Below are positions 25,589 through 34,651 of a stretch of DNA of 64,000 bases, one piece after another. Each line of letters starts with the position of its first letter. The stretch's first letter is position 1. This DNA comes from Flagellimonas taeanensis (GTDB lineage Bacteria; Bacteroidota; Bacteroidia; Flavobacteriales; Flavobacteriaceae): contig NZ_QXFO01000005.1 in NCBI RefSeq assembly GCF_003584105.1, positions 62,001 to 126,000 of the forward strand, read 5' to 3'. Below the pieces are notes generated by a model. The model ran no database searches. It was given only the letters and a program-made list of their open reading frames with translations, and had not been told where the DNA came from. The position numbers and the translations under genes are program-made.

Positions 25589-26161
25589 ATGCTTGAAAAA
25601 TTGCTCCAATGGGATCGGGATACTTTTGTCTATCTCAACAGTTTGGGCATTGAAAAATATGATGCTTTTTGGTCCACGGTGACCCATATTGCCACATGGA
25701 CACCCCTTTTCGTTCTTTTTTTGGTGTTACTCTATATGAAATTTCCCAAAAAGGATGCCCTTTATAAATTCTTGACGGTATTGGGATTGGTAATTTTTGT
25801 CACTGCCATTACCCATTTCACCAAAATTTCAGTGGCACGGTTACGGCCTAATAACACGGAGGAGATCAACACCCTGATCCGGATATTGAAGACCCCGACA
25901 GACTATAGCTTTTTCTCGGGGCACGCCTCCAGTTCCTTTTCCATTGCCATGTTGATGTACCTTTTTTTGCGGGCAAAGCTGAAGTGGGCCCTCCTTTTCT
26001 TCATTTGGCCCATTCTTTTTACCATGAGCCGCATTTACGTCGGTGTCCACTTTCCCATTGATATCATTGTAGGAACGGTGGTGGGCCTACTGTCCGGTTG
26101 GCTGTTCCATGCGCTATACAAACGCTTTATAACACCCTACTCAGCGTCAGTCCATCCCTGA
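25589..26161 (+). CDS. PAP2 family membrane phosphatase
   Basis: The 190-aa protein has about five membrane helices and all three PAP2 motifs: K-x6-RP as KISVARLRP, SGH as FFSGHASSS, and SR-x5-H-x3-D as SRIYVGVHFPID. This family dephosphorylates lipid phosphates such as undecaprenyl pyrophosphate or phosphatidic acid; the substrate here is not determined. It starts 3 nt after tatA, and its 3' end overlaps the convergent O-methyltransferase gene by 35 nt. Confidence 0.93.
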   Translation: MLEKLLQWDRDTFVYLNSLGIEKYDAFWSTVTHIATWTPLFVLFLVLLYMKFPKKDALYKFLTVLGLVIFVTAITHFTKISVARLRPNNTEEINTLIRILKTPTDYSFFSGHASSSFSIAMLMYLFLRAKLKWALLFFIWPILFTMSRIYVGVHFPIDIIVGTVVGLLSGWLFHALYKRFITPYSASVHP

Positions 26162-26768
26162 TGGGCAATAATACCGTTTCTACCCTCGGGTCATCCTTGA
26201 GCTTTTGGTTATAGGCCAGAAGGGCCGCAGTGGCCTTGTCGGATTTTTCAATGGGTTCCACCACCTTGCCAGACCATAGCACATTGTCGGAGAGAATGAC
26301 ACTGCCCGGTCTTGTTTTTTGGATCACGGCCTCAAAATAGGCATCATAGTTTACCTTTTGTGCATCAATAAAGACCAAGTCAAAAGTCTGTTCCAGTTGT
26401 GGTACCAAGTTCAGTGCATCGCCCGTATGTTGGATGATTTGTGGACCATACCCGCTCCTGTCAAAATACTTCCGCTGGATCAGTCGTAGCTCTTCGTTCA
26501 CCTCAATGGTGTGCAATTGCCCCCCTTTTTCCAATCCTTCGGCCAAGCAGAGCGCCGAATATCCCGTGTAGGTCCCGATTTCCAAAATATATTTTGGGGC
26601 GATGATCTTGGACAGCATACTGAGTACCCTTCCCTGAAAATGCCCTGTGATCATTCGGGGCTGTACTACTTTGAGGTGGGTTTCGCGGGTCAGTTCCCGC
26701 AACAGTTCGGGTTCCGGTTCCGAATGGTCGGCAATATAACTTTCCAACAAAGGGGAGAGGAAATGCAT
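26127..26768 (-). CDS. O-methyltransferase (COMT-like class I)
   Basis: The 213-aa enzyme has the family motifs ILEIGTYTGYSALCLAEGL (SAM binding, about residues 58-76), LHTIEVNEE, FDLVFIDAQKVNYDAYFE (metal-binding Asp) and VILSDNVLWSGKV. It should transfer a methyl group from SAM to a hydroxyl of a small molecule; caffeoyl-CoA/catechol type relatives use Mg2+. A TTG at 26774 adds two residues; ATG at 26768 is preferred. It is convergent with the PAP2 gene and divergent from GNAT. Confidence 0.92.
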   Translation of the reverse strand: MHFLSPLLESYIADHSEPEPELLRELTRETHLKVVQPRMITGHFQGRVLSMLSKIIAPKYILEIGTYTGYSALCLAEGLEKGGQLHTIEVNEELRLIQRKYFDRSGYGPQIIQHTGDALNLVPQLEQTFDLVFIDAQKVNYDAYFEAVIQKTRPGSVILSDNVLWSGKVVEPIEKSDKATAALLAYNQKLKDDPRVETVLLPIRDGLTLSRVL

Positions 26769-26810
26769 GGTCAAGTTTTCGCAAAAATAGGGAAAAGAAG
26801 TACATTCGAC

Positions 26811-27296
26811 ATGGATTCACGAATTTGGAAGATGATGTCAAAAACGATACATATAAGGAGGGGCACCTTGGAAGATCTGCCCACACTGCTGCAATTTGAA
26901 CAAGAGATCATTAGGGCGGAACGCCCATTCGATGTCACCATCAAGGAAGGCCACGTAAGCTATTATGACCTGGCCCAGATGGTACAGGATACCGAAGCCC
27001 ATGTGGTCGTGGCCGAAGCTGATGGAAAGCTTGTGGCGTCCGGCTATGCCATCCCAAAGAAGGCGAGGCACTATCTGGACCACGATTGGTATGCCTATTT
27101 GGGGTTCATGTACACCGACCCAGAATACCGAGGGTTGGGCATCAATGCGAAAATTGTGGATGAATTGAAGCAGTGGTCGGTCCAAAAAGGGTTCAAGGAA
27201 ATACGGTTGACCGTTTATAGCGATAATCTTCCTGCCATCAAGGCCTATGAAAAAGTAGGATTTAAAAAACATATCATCGAAATGCGGTTGGAGTGA
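26811..27296 (+). CDS. GNAT family N-acetyltransferase
   Basis: The product is a single GNAT domain with HVVVAEADGKLVASGYAI, the acetyl-CoA motif A as YTDPEYRGLGINAKIVDEL, and a C-terminal YSDNLPAIKAYEKVGFKK. The substrate cannot be predicted. The start is uncertain: ATGs at 26811, 26832 and 26835 are in frame and the domain itself begins just after the last. An open frame extends upstream to 26511 but overlaps the O-methyltransferase and does not look coding there. Its stop codon overlaps an in-frame GTG of the kynureninase frame. Confidence 0.9.
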   Translation: MDSRIWKMMSKTIHIRRGTLEDLPTLLQFEQEIIRAERPFDVTIKEGHVSYYDLAQMVQDTEAHVVVAEADGKLVASGYAIPKKARHYLDHDWYAYLGFMYTDPEYRGLGINAKIVDELKQWSVQKGFKEIRLTVYSDNLPAIKAYEKVGFKKHIIEMRLE

Positions 27297-27327
27297 CTTC
27301 CCAAGCCAGATTTAATCCCACAAATCG

Positions 27328-27335
27328 TATTTTTG
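27328..27335 (+). promoter_or_regulatory. -7 box of kynU
   Basis: TATTTTTG matches TAnnTTTG and lies 17 nt before the kynU ATG. The surrounding CGTATTTTTGAAGC occurs again before kmo (39094-39107). No clear -33 box is seen. Confidence 0.4.
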
Positions 27336-27352
27336 AAGCAAAGCAAAAACAC

Positions 27353-28621
27353 ATGACATTCCAAAATACGCTGGAATTCGCACAGCAACTTGATGCAGCG
27401 GACCAGCTTTCCAAATACAGACAAGGGTTCCACTTTCCGCAGGTAAATGGCAGGGATGTCATCTATTTCACCGGAAATTCCCTCGGTTTACAGCCCAAGC
27501 GCACCCAAGCGTATGTGGATGAGGTGATGAAAGATTGGAGGGAACTGGCGGTGGAAGGTCATTTTTATGCCGAAAAACCTTGGTGGGACTATCATGAACG
27601 ATTGGCGAAAGGATTGGCAAAAGTGGTAGGTGCACGGCCCAAGGAGGTTTCAGTGATGAATACGCTTACCGTGAACCTGCACCTTTTGATGGCTTCCTTC
27701 TATAGGCCGACCGCAAAACGGTTCAAGATCATCTGTGAGGAGAAGGCCTTTCCGTCGGACCAGTACATGTTGCAAAGCCAGGCCCGTTTCCATGGATGGG
27801 ACCCCAAGGAAGCCATCATTGAGGTGAAGAAAAGGGATGGGGAACATGCTTGGCGAACGGAGGACATCGTTGCAAAGATCAATGAGGTGGGTGATGAACT
27901 CGCTTTGGTACTGATGGGTGGGGTGAATTACTACAACGGGCAAGTGCTGGACATGCAGGCCATCACCGCAGCGGGAAAGGCCGCTGGAGCCTTTGTGGGC
28001 TGGGATTTGGCACATGCTGTAGGTAATGTGAAGCTACAGTTGCACGATTGGGGCGCGGACTTTGCCGCTTGGTGCAGCTACAAATATATGAACAGCGGTC
28101 CTGGGAATGCCTCGGGTATTTTTGTCCATGAACGACATTTGGACAAGGAAGATATCCCTCGTTTTGAGGGATGGTGGGGAAACAAAAAGGAGACCCGCTT
28201 TTTGATGAAGCCTGAGTTCGACCCCATTGCTTCTGCCGATGCTTGGCAGTTGAGCAATCCGCCCATACTGTCATTGGCCCCCTATTTGGCCTCTTTGGAA
28301 CTGTTCGATGAGGTGGGGATGGATGCCTTGATCGAAAAACAACGAATCATCGTGGCCTATCTGGAATTTATTCTCCATGAGATAGACAAGCAGGTGGACA
28401 GCACTTTTGAGATCATCACCCCAGCAGAAAGGGGCTGTCAACTTTCCGTGTTTCTGCATGGTGAGGGCAGGGCCTTGTTTGATTACTTGATGAAGCAGGG
28501 GGTGATCACCGATTGGCGGGAACCCAATGTGATACGCTTGGCCCCGGCTCCCTTCTATTGCTCCTATGAAGATATGTACCGTTTTGGGCAGATTTTGAAA
28601 CAAGGCATACTGAACAAATAA
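27353..28621 (+). CDS. kynU: Kynureninase
   Basis: Kynureninase is a PLP enzyme cleaving kynurenine or 3-hydroxykynurenine to anthranilate or 3-hydroxyanthranilate plus alanine. The 422-aa sequence contains YFTGNSLGLQPK, the WDLAHAVGNV segment and the PLP lysine Lys244 in CSYKYMNSGPGNASG. The C-terminal EGRALFDYL...RLAPAPFYCSYEDMYRF is typical. The GTG at 27293 would overlap the GNAT gene and add a non-homologous leader; ATG at 27353 is chosen. Its pathway partner kmo is encoded at 39136. Confidence 0.96.
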   Translation: MTFQNTLEFAQQLDAADQLSKYRQGFHFPQVNGRDVIYFTGNSLGLQPKRTQAYVDEVMKDWRELAVEGHFYAEKPWWDYHERLAKGLAKVVGARPKEVSVMNTLTVNLHLLMASFYRPTAKRFKIICEEKAFPSDQYMLQSQARFHGWDPKEAIIEVKKRDGEHAWRTEDIVAKINEVGDELALVLMGGVNYYNGQVLDMQAITAAGKAAGAFVGWDLAHAVGNVKLQLHDWGADFAAWCSYKYMNSGPGNASGIFVHERHLDKEDIPRFEGWWGNKKETRFLMKPEFDPIASADAWQLSNPPILSLAPYLASLELFDEVGMDALIEKQRIIVAYLEFILHEIDKQVDSTFEIITPAERGCQLSVFLHGEGRALFDYLMKQGVITDWREPNVIRLAPAPFYCSYEDMYRFGQILKQGILNK

Positions 28622-28665
28622 GCATTGACCACTCTTTATATGAACCCAACCAACCGATTATCTTT

Positions 28666-29814
28666 ATGAAGTCCCTAAAATTGATTCTGTCCAATCCAAG
28701 GTATTTTGGAGCAGCATGGGTTTTTACCAGCATCAATATCTGGTTTGGTACCTGGGCCATATACATCCCCACCGTAAAAGAGAAGTTGGGCATAGATAAA
28801 GCGGACTTGGGAATTGCTTTGTTTTGTCTGTCCCTTGGCGTGTTTACCATTATTCCAATGGCATCCAAGCTCATCAACCGAATTGGTGTGGGCAGGGCTT
28901 CTTGGATCGGTGTTGTAGGGGTTACCGCTACGGCCATGTTGCCGCTCATGGCCCCCAATTATTACTTGTTGATGGCGGCACTGTACCTATTTGGGGCGGG
29001 CAATGGTTTTATTGATATTGCGATAAACACCTTGGTCACGGAGATCGAAAAAGAGGACAAGCAAAATTTCATGTCGGCGGCCCACGGCTTTTTCAGTCTG
29101 GGTGGTATTTTGGTGGGATTGGGCAGTTTTCTGATTCCTGTTATTGGGAGCCCTGTGCTGCACATGGGCATTACGGTGGTGCTGGTGTTTATCCTCAACC
29201 TCTATTTTAGAAAACATTACATCCACATCGTTGCAGCTCCCGTGGAGAAAGAACCGTTTAGTCTTAAACTTTTCAAGCCTTTGCTGCTGTTGGGGATCAT
29301 AGGTTTTGTTTCTTTTGGGAGCGAAGGTGCCATTATTGACTGGAGCGGGCTTTACCTTAAAGAAATGACCATGGCCCCCGAGATGCTGATTGGCATGGGA
29401 TTCTTGGCATTTTCCACAACCATGACCTTGGGCCGATTTCTTGGGGATGGGATCAGTTCTAAAATTGGACCCATAAAAATTGTGGGGCTAGGTGCCTTTA
29501 TAGCCGCTTTGGGCTATTTGTTGGTACTGACGCAGCACACCACATTGTCCATTATTGGGTTTGCTTTCAATGGCCTTGGATTTTCGGTCATTGTCCCCGA
29601 ATTGTTCCGAATAGGCGGTAATGTAAAGGGAGTGGACTCTTCCCAAGGAGTTGCCTTTATTGCAGGGTCGGGTTATATTGGTTTTTTGTTGGGGCCTGTC
29701 ATTCTCGGGTTCATTGCAGAAAGTGCTTCGTTGAAGTATAGTTTTATGCTGTTGTTGTGTATGGCCCTATTGGTTATGGGAATCACCTTTTTTCTCGGTA
29801 AGAAGCGAAAATGA
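28666..29814 (+). CDS. MFS transporter
   Basis: The 382-aa protein has about 12 hydrophobic helices with the MFS pattern, including GLGSFLIPVIGSPVL and a duplicated half structure with a GRFLGDGISSKIGPIK loop equivalent to motif A. It is of the YbjJ/FucP-like short type. Substrate unknown; it lies 44 nt behind kynU in the same direction but no link to kynurenine is evident. Confidence 0.88.
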   Translation: MKSLKLILSNPRYFGAAWVFTSINIWFGTWAIYIPTVKEKLGIDKADLGIALFCLSLGVFTIIPMASKLINRIGVGRASWIGVVGVTATAMLPLMAPNYYLLMAALYLFGAGNGFIDIAINTLVTEIEKEDKQNFMSAAHGFFSLGGILVGLGSFLIPVIGSPVLHMGITVVLVFILNLYFRKHYIHIVAAPVEKEPFSLKLFKPLLLLGIIGFVSFGSEGAIIDWSGLYLKEMTMAPEMLIGMGFLAFSTTMTLGRFLGDGISSKIGPIKIVGLGAFIAALGYLLVLTQHTTLSIIGFAFNGLGFSVIVPELFRIGGNVKGVDSSQGVAFIAGSGYIGFLLGPVILGFIAESASLKYSFMLLLCMALLVMGITFFLGKKRK

Positions 29815-29840
29815 TTGGCATAAATATGTAGCAAGCTAAA

Positions 29841-30746
29841 TTAATTTTTGCCATCGGCTGATGGGGCCTCTACCGTACAGGTGTCCGGTTCAATATGGAT
29901 CAAAACATGTCCCAAATTGGGGATTTCTTTTCTCAAATGGTCTTTGAGCTGATGGGCAATGTAGTGACCTTCCTTTACAGAAATCTCTGCATCCACAATG
30001 GCATGCAGGTCCACATGGTATTTCATTCCGGCTTTTCGGATAAAACATTTTTCCGTCCCGACAACACCTTTGACCTTGATGGATTCTTCCCTGATCTCTT
30101 CCAAAAGATCATCATATAGGTGCTCGTCCATGATTTCCCCTAGGGCAGGTCTAAAAATCAGATAGCTGTTGTAGAGAATAAAGGCTGACGCCAAAAGGGC
30201 CGCCCAGTCGTCTGCCGTTTCATACCCCTTGCCAAACAGGAGTGCAATCGAAATCCCGATAAAGGCCATTACCGAGGTTATGGCGTCACTTCGGTGGTGC
30301 CAGGCATCCGCCTTTAGGGAGGAACTGTTGGTTTCCTTGCTCTTCTTTATGACGATCCGGAATGAGATTTCCTTCCACAGAATGATGCCGCCAAGTACGA
30401 GCAATGTCCAAGGTTTAGGGATTTTGTGGGGGGTCCGGATGTTTTGGATGCTCTCGTAGGCTATCACCGTCGCCGAGGTGACAAGAAAGGCAACCACCAA
30501 GAAGGTGATCAGGGGTTCTATTTTTCCATGTCCGTAGGGGTGGTTTTCGTCCGCTGGCCGTTTGGCATATTTGAGTCCGAACAGCACAAGGAGGGAAGAG
30601 AAGATGTCCGTTGTGGACTCGATGGCATCTGCGATCAGCGCATAGGAATTTCCAAAGAATCCGGCCAGCCCTTTGATCAATGCCAAACTGGTATTTCCAA
30701 TGATGCTGAAATAGGTGGTTCGAATTGCGGTATGTTCGTTGTTCAT
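29841..30746 (-). CDS. Cation diffusion facilitator family transporter
   Basis: The 301-aa protein has the CDF N-terminal motif GNSYALIADAIESTTDIFSS (helix 2 with two Asp), the HHRSDAITS motif in helix 5 (HxxxD, metal site) and a C-terminal cytoplasmic domain with HVLIHIEP. It should export Zn2+, Fe2+, Co2+ or similar in exchange for protons. The open frame continues to 30839, but the ATG at 30746 starts the family homology and avoids overlap with the lipoprotein gene. Confidence 0.93.
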   Translation of the reverse strand: MNNEHTAIRTTYFSIIGNTSLALIKGLAGFFGNSYALIADAIESTTDIFSSLLVLFGLKYAKRPADENHPYGHGKIEPLITFLVVAFLVTSATVIAYESIQNIRTPHKIPKPWTLLVLGGIILWKEISFRIVIKKSKETNSSSLKADAWHHRSDAITSVMAFIGISIALLFGKGYETADDWAALLASAFILYNSYLIFRPALGEIMDEHLYDDLLEEIREESIKVKGVVGTEKCFIRKAGMKYHVDLHAIVDAEISVKEGHYIAHQLKDHLRKEIPNLGHVLIHIEPDTCTVEAPSADGKN

Positions 30747-30754
30747 TCCGTTTT

Positions 30755-31408
30755 TTACTTCCAAGGTCCGTTTGTCCGAATGTTCCCTAGTTCGCCGTTT
30801 GGATGGATTCGGTATAGCCCTCCTGCACAGCCCAGACATAGGTTCTCGGCCTTGTCCTTCAAAAAGCTCATGGTCGATTTGGGAACATCGTAGTGCACAA
30901 ATTTATTGTTTTCAAATGCATAGACCCCATTGCTCGTTGTGCTGATCCATATTTGGTCAGCGTTGTCCTTGTACAGGGTAAAGACATCACTGTTGTTCAG
31001 TCCTTCAATTTCGGGAAAATGGATGAACTTTTCACCATCATATTTGTTCAATCCGCCTTTTCCCAACCGTTTGTTGACATCTGTGTTGTCCTTTTCGGCC
31101 ACTCTTGTTCCAATCCAAATAATTCCTTCTTTGTCTTCAACAATGGATTGGACGTTGTTGGAATTCAGACCCTCATTGATGGTGAAGTGGGCAAAAATAG
31201 TTCCATCAAATTTGCTCGCCCCATAGTCATCCCTGCCCAACCAGAGGTTGTCCTTGGAATCTTGGAAGGTCTCAACGACATAATCTCCAATCTGAAGGCC
31301 ATCCTCCTGATCGGCCTTGGTTTCCATTTCAGCAGTTTCGGCTTTTGTTTTAGGGGAGTTGCAGGAAACCCATACGCAGGCCAGCATAAAGAGTAAGCCG
31401 TATTTCAT
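30755..31408 (-). CDS. Beta-propeller lipoprotein (two-component regulator propeller repeats)
   Basis: The 217-aa protein has a lipobox (LACVWVSC) and about four repeats of the Reg_prop type, each with an [NIQ]-[LI]-W-[LI]-[GS] core: DNLWLGRDDYGASKFDG, GIIWIGTRVAEK, DQIWISTTSNGVYAF and the divergent NLCLGCAGGLYRI. It ends in NGPWK, a usual ending in this family, so it is short rather than cut. It should be attached to a membrane on the outside of the cytosol. It lies 8 nt before the CDF gene in the same direction. Confidence 0.82.
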   Translation of the reverse strand: MKYGLLFMLACVWVSCNSPKTKAETAEMETKADQEDGLQIGDYVVETFQDSKDNLWLGRDDYGASKFDGTIFAHFTINEGLNSNNVQSIVEDKEGIIWIGTRVAEKDNTDVNKRLGKGGLNKYDGEKFIHFPEIEGLNNSDVFTLYKDNADQIWISTTSNGVYAFENNKFVHYDVPKSTMSFLKDKAENLCLGCAGGLYRIHPNGELGNIRTNGPWK

Positions 31409-31477
31409 TTGGGAGCTGTTTTTTGATTGGATGAATGGTCACACATAACCATCTTCAAGTTAGTGTTTTTTCAGTCT

Positions 31478-31891
31478 TTATTTGCCAAACGCTTGAAAGT
31501 CCCTTTTCATGCCATCTTCGGAAGGTCTAAGTAAAATCAGGTAAAGGATGAGCAAGAGGCCTAGTGCCACAAGCTCTGGTTTCAGAAAAAGAATCAAAAA
31601 TGCGGCCCCTTCTATCAGTGCCCATCGAATAATGAGTGCGGTTTGGTAGGTTGCCAATTTTTCTTCCAAGGGCAACTTGGTATCCACCTTTTGCAATTGT
31701 TGCCTATACATGAGCTGTCCCACAAAAATGGCGGCCATGGGGATCAATACATAAAGGAAGGTGGTGGCATCGGTTTCGGGTATTTTTAAAAAATCCCTGG
31801 ATCCAAGGTCTCCCAGAAAAAAGTAAGCCAATGCTATTCCCAATATTTGTCCGATGTGGATTGTTTTTAGTGCTTTTAGTCGTTGTTCCAT
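31478..31891 (-). CDS. Small membrane protein of unknown function
   Basis: The 137-aa protein has four hydrophobic segments (about residues 11-27, 42-61, 87-104 and 107-124) separated by a hydrophilic loop with QQLQKVDTKLPLEEK. I do not recognise a named family. It follows the ECF42-type sigma gene by 49 nt in the same direction and may belong to that transcript. Confidence 0.7.
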   Translation of the reverse strand: MEQRLKALKTIHIGQILGIALAYFFLGDLGSRDFLKIPETDATTFLYVLIPMAAIFVGQLMYRQQLQKVDTKLPLEEKLATYQTALIIRWALIEGAAFLILFLKPELVALGLLLILYLILLRPSEDGMKRDFQAFGK

Positions 31892-31940
31892 GGCTGGTCC
31901 TCTTGAAGTGGAGTTATGTGTTCGGCTTTTTCTGTGTCGC

Positions 31941-33167
31941 CTACATCTTTTGGATTTTGCTCTTGATCAATATTTTCTCCGGTTCGGTCTTGCAAAGCTC
32001 CAACGCCTTGTTCAATGCAGATAGTGCTTTTTCCCTATCCGTCTCTCTATGTAGTTCACTCACAAGTACGTAAAAAAAGTGATTGTCCTCCAAATTCAAT
32101 TTCTCGGCTTCTTTCAGGGCCTGTTCATTTCCTTTCACTTTTGCCAGTGCCATCAGTCTGTTCATGGCCCCAACGGGTGTAGTATCTATCGTAAGGAGTT
32201 GGTCATACAGTTTTAAGATGCTCTCCCATTTTTCCTTGTGGTCTTGTTTGACGGTATGCCAGTAAGCTATGCTTGCCTCAAGGTAATATTTGGAGACCAC
32301 TTCCCATTTGGAGGCCTGCTGTAGGTAGTGAAACCCTTTTTCAATGAGCGTTTTGTCCCAAAGACTCGCATCTTGGTCCTGATACAAAATGATTTCTCCC
32401 TTTTCCGATAGTCTTGCGTCCAATCGGGAGGCGTGAAAACACATCAGGGACATCAGTGAATTGCTCGAATGGTTGTTCGTAAGGTCATTTTGAAGTAGGA
32501 GGTACACCAAATTCATGGCTTCCAGACACAGTTCCTTTCGTATCAGGGAATTGTTGCTCTCGGAATAATAGCCTTCACTGAACAGCAGGTACATGGCCCG
32601 CAGAACGGTGTCCAATCTCATTTGTAGTTGACCATCATCCGGGAGGGCCATCCGGATGTTCTCCAAACGCAATTTTTCCTTTGCCCGTTGCAGTCGTTTG
32701 GTAATGGTTTCTTTGGTGGTCAAAAAGGCATCGGCGATTTCGTCAATCCCAAACCCGCACAATACCCTCAACGCCAAACTGATCTGGGATTTTTGGGAAA
32801 TGGAAGGGTGACAGATAGTGAAGAGCATTTGCAATTGGCTGTCGGTGATGCTTTTGTGGGATAGGTCTATTTCCAATCTATCCCATGGTTTTTCACCTGT
32901 TTTCAGCTCGTTCAAGATTTTGTCCCGGAATGTCTTGTTCCTGTTGAGGTGGTTTTTGGCCTTGTTCTTTGCCACGGTGTATAGCCAAGCTGTGGGATTT
33001 TCGGGAATGCCTTTGTAGGGCCAGGTTTCGACGGCCATCAAAAAGGTTTCGCTGGTGAGGTCTTCGGCAATTTCGATATGTTCAATACCAAAATAGCGGG
33101 AAAGTACGGTCACGATCTTCCCGTATTCCGACCTGAACAGGTTTGGTATGATATCAGTTTTGCCCAT
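31941..33167 (-). CDS. ECF42-type RNA polymerase sigma factor with C-terminal TPR-like domain
   Basis: The 408-aa protein is about twice the length of an ordinary ECF sigma factor. Residues about 1-165 hold regions 2 and 4 (EIAEDLTSETFLMAVETWPY, AWLYTVAKNKAKNHLNR, and GFGIDEIADAFLTTKETITKRLQRAKEKLR). The rest is a DUF6596/TPR-like helical domain (AMYLLFSEGYYSE, NRLMALAKVKGNEQALKEAEKL) diagnostic of the ECF42 group, which usually has no anti-sigma factor and is controlled through this domain. It lies 35 nt behind the YciI-like gene, the standard ECF42 partner. Confidence 0.93.
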   Translation of the reverse strand: MGKTDIIPNLFRSEYGKIVTVLSRYFGIEHIEIAEDLTSETFLMAVETWPYKGIPENPTAWLYTVAKNKAKNHLNRNKTFRDKILNELKTGEKPWDRLEIDLSHKSITDSQLQMLFTICHPSISQKSQISLALRVLCGFGIDEIADAFLTTKETITKRLQRAKEKLRLENIRMALPDDGQLQMRLDTVLRAMYLLFSEGYYSESNNSLIRKELCLEAMNLVYLLLQNDLTNNHSSNSLMSLMCFHASRLDARLSEKGEIILYQDQDASLWDKTLIEKGFHYLQQASKWEVVSKYYLEASIAYWHTVKQDHKEKWESILKLYDQLLTIDTTPVGAMNRLMALAKVKGNEQALKEAEKLNLEDNHFFYVLVSELHRETDREKALSALNKALELCKTEPEKILIKSKIQKM

Positions 33168-33202
33168 AAAAAAACCCCATTTATGGGGCTTTGCTTTACA
33201 TT

Positions 33203-33544
33203 TTAATGTGATATGATCTGCCGTACCTCCACAGTGTTGCCCTCGCCTTGCAAAACGGGTGCTCCTTTCGCAAACTCCGCAGCTTCGTCCGCCGATTCCG
33301 CTCTAACGGTAATGTATCCGCCCAGGGTTTCCTTGATGTCCCCGAACGGGCCATTGGTGACCATCTTGTTGTGGTCTACCACTTTGGCATCATCAAAGAG
33401 CAGTCCAGTACCGCCAATAAATTTGTTTTGGGCGGCAATGCTGTCCACCCATTCCATTTGTTGCTTCATCCATTGCTGCATTTGCTCTGGGGAAACCTTG
33501 CCGTTTGCATTTTCGTGCCTGAAAATAAGAATGAACTCTTTCAT
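33203..33544 (-). CDS. YciI/DGPF domain protein
   Basis: The 113-aa ferredoxin-like-fold protein belongs to the YCII-related family; the DGPF motif appears as TNGPFGDIKETLGGY, with the family's EQMQQWMKQQMEWVDSI and F-x-GGTGLLFDDAKVV segments. Such proteins accompany ECF42 sigma factors and are often their regulatory targets. Their enzymatic role is unknown. It is the first gene of the unit. Confidence 0.92.
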   Translation of the reverse strand: MKEFILIFRHENANGKVSPEQMQQWMKQQMEWVDSIAAQNKFIGGTGLLFDDAKVVDHNKMVTNGPFGDIKETLGGYITVRAESADEAAEFAKGAPVLQGEGNTVEVRQIISH

Positions 33545-33681
33545 TGTTTTGGATTTTTAGGGTTAATGAATCTTCGTCTTATATTTCAATGACAATCGGG
33601 ATGGATCAAAGTGGACATTTTTTTTCAATTATTTTTTTGAGAGGTGCTTTTTGGTCATGGTTTCGTTTTCTTGGCCAATGT

Positions 33682-34440
33682 TCACGGCGCTGGTTTGCCC
33701 CAATTTTGAAGTCGGTCAAGATAAAGGTAGCTCTCCACAAACTTTCGGTGTTCTGGGCTCGTCATGATTTCGAGGAGTTCCAATGCGGATATGTAGCTGG
33801 CCAAATTGCCGTTGGAGGACAGAAATTTGCCATCCTTCACATAAGTGACCAAGCTGTCATCCTCGACTTTCAGGTTGGGGTAGTCTTTTTGGAGCTGCTC
33901 ACCACCACCGATCCAGGTAACGATCTTATGCCCGTCTGCAATCCCAGATGCCCCTATGAGCTGTGCCCCGGCACAATTGCTGACCATATATTCGGTTTCT
34001 TTGTTCTTTTTACTGATGAAATTTACGATCTTATCGTTGTGGACCTGGGCATACATGTCATAGGCACTGGGCACGAACAGTACTTTCAGTTTTGGGGCGT
34101 TCTCAAATGTATAATCAGGGACAAGTCTCAGCCCTTCTTCAGTGGTGATGGGGTTTTTGGTCTCGGCAATGGTGACGACATTGAAGATTTGGGTTCCATC
34201 CTCCATAGGTTTGGCAAATACATCGGATGTGGCCACTACTTCGCTTTGGAGCACTCCATTGTACATCAATAGGCCAATGGTGGGCAGATTGGGGTCAAAG
34301 GACTTCAAATGTTTGGTAAGGGTGTCGGAGGCCAACTCCTTTGGTTCCTGGACCTCGGTTTTTGTATTGGCCTTATCGGAATTACAACTCGATACCATCA
34401 CAGCAATAACAAGGGGTGCTAAAATTCCAAATCTTCTCAT
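33682..34440 (-). CDS. DJ-1/PfpI family lipoprotein
   Basis: The 252-aa protein has a lipobox (IAVMVSSC) and then a glutamine amidotransferase-like DJ-1/PfpI domain: TIGLLMYNGVLQSEVVATSDVF, KVLFVPSA and the nucleophile elbow YMVSNCAGAQLIGASGI with the reactive Cys at about residue 157. DJ-1 family members are usually cytosolic, so an exported lipoprotein is a variation. Function unknown (glyoxalase-, protease- or sensor-like roles exist in the family). A -7-like TATCTTTG (minus, 34538-34545) lies about 100 nt upstream. Confidence 0.85.
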   Translation of the reverse strand: MRRFGILAPLVIAVMVSSCNSDKANTKTEVQEPKELASDTLTKHLKSFDPNLPTIGLLMYNGVLQSEVVATSDVFAKPMEDGTQIFNVVTIAETKNPITTEEGLRLVPDYTFENAPKLKVLFVPSAYDMYAQVHNDKIVNFISKKNKETEYMVSNCAGAQLIGASGIADGHKIVTWIGGGEQLQKDYPNLKVEDDSLVTYVKDGKFLSSNGNLASYISALELLEIMTSPEHRKFVESYLYLDRLQNWGKPAP

Positions 34441-34651
34441 TTTTTTGTGCGGATTTTACGCTTTTTGTTGTGGTTAAATTCTTTGTGTTGAGTTCTTTCG
34501 AACCTATTTGGAAGAATGAATAGTGTCCGCTTGATATCAAAGATAGTTCATTGCAGGATTTTTGAAGGGAAATACGGTTACAATGAATTGTAGCCGTGAT
34601 TGTTCGCCAGTATTTTAATTCAAAGGACTTGCCGTTGAACTTTGTTGAAGT

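Noticed and set aside
26511..26810. Upstream extension of the GNAT frame
   Set aside because: It overlaps the O-methyltransferase on the other strand, shows no GNAT homology and is not needed for a complete domain.
33544..34272. Open frame of 242 codons on the plus strand
   Set aside because: It is antisense to the DJ-1/PfpI gene, which has a lipobox and intact active-site motif.
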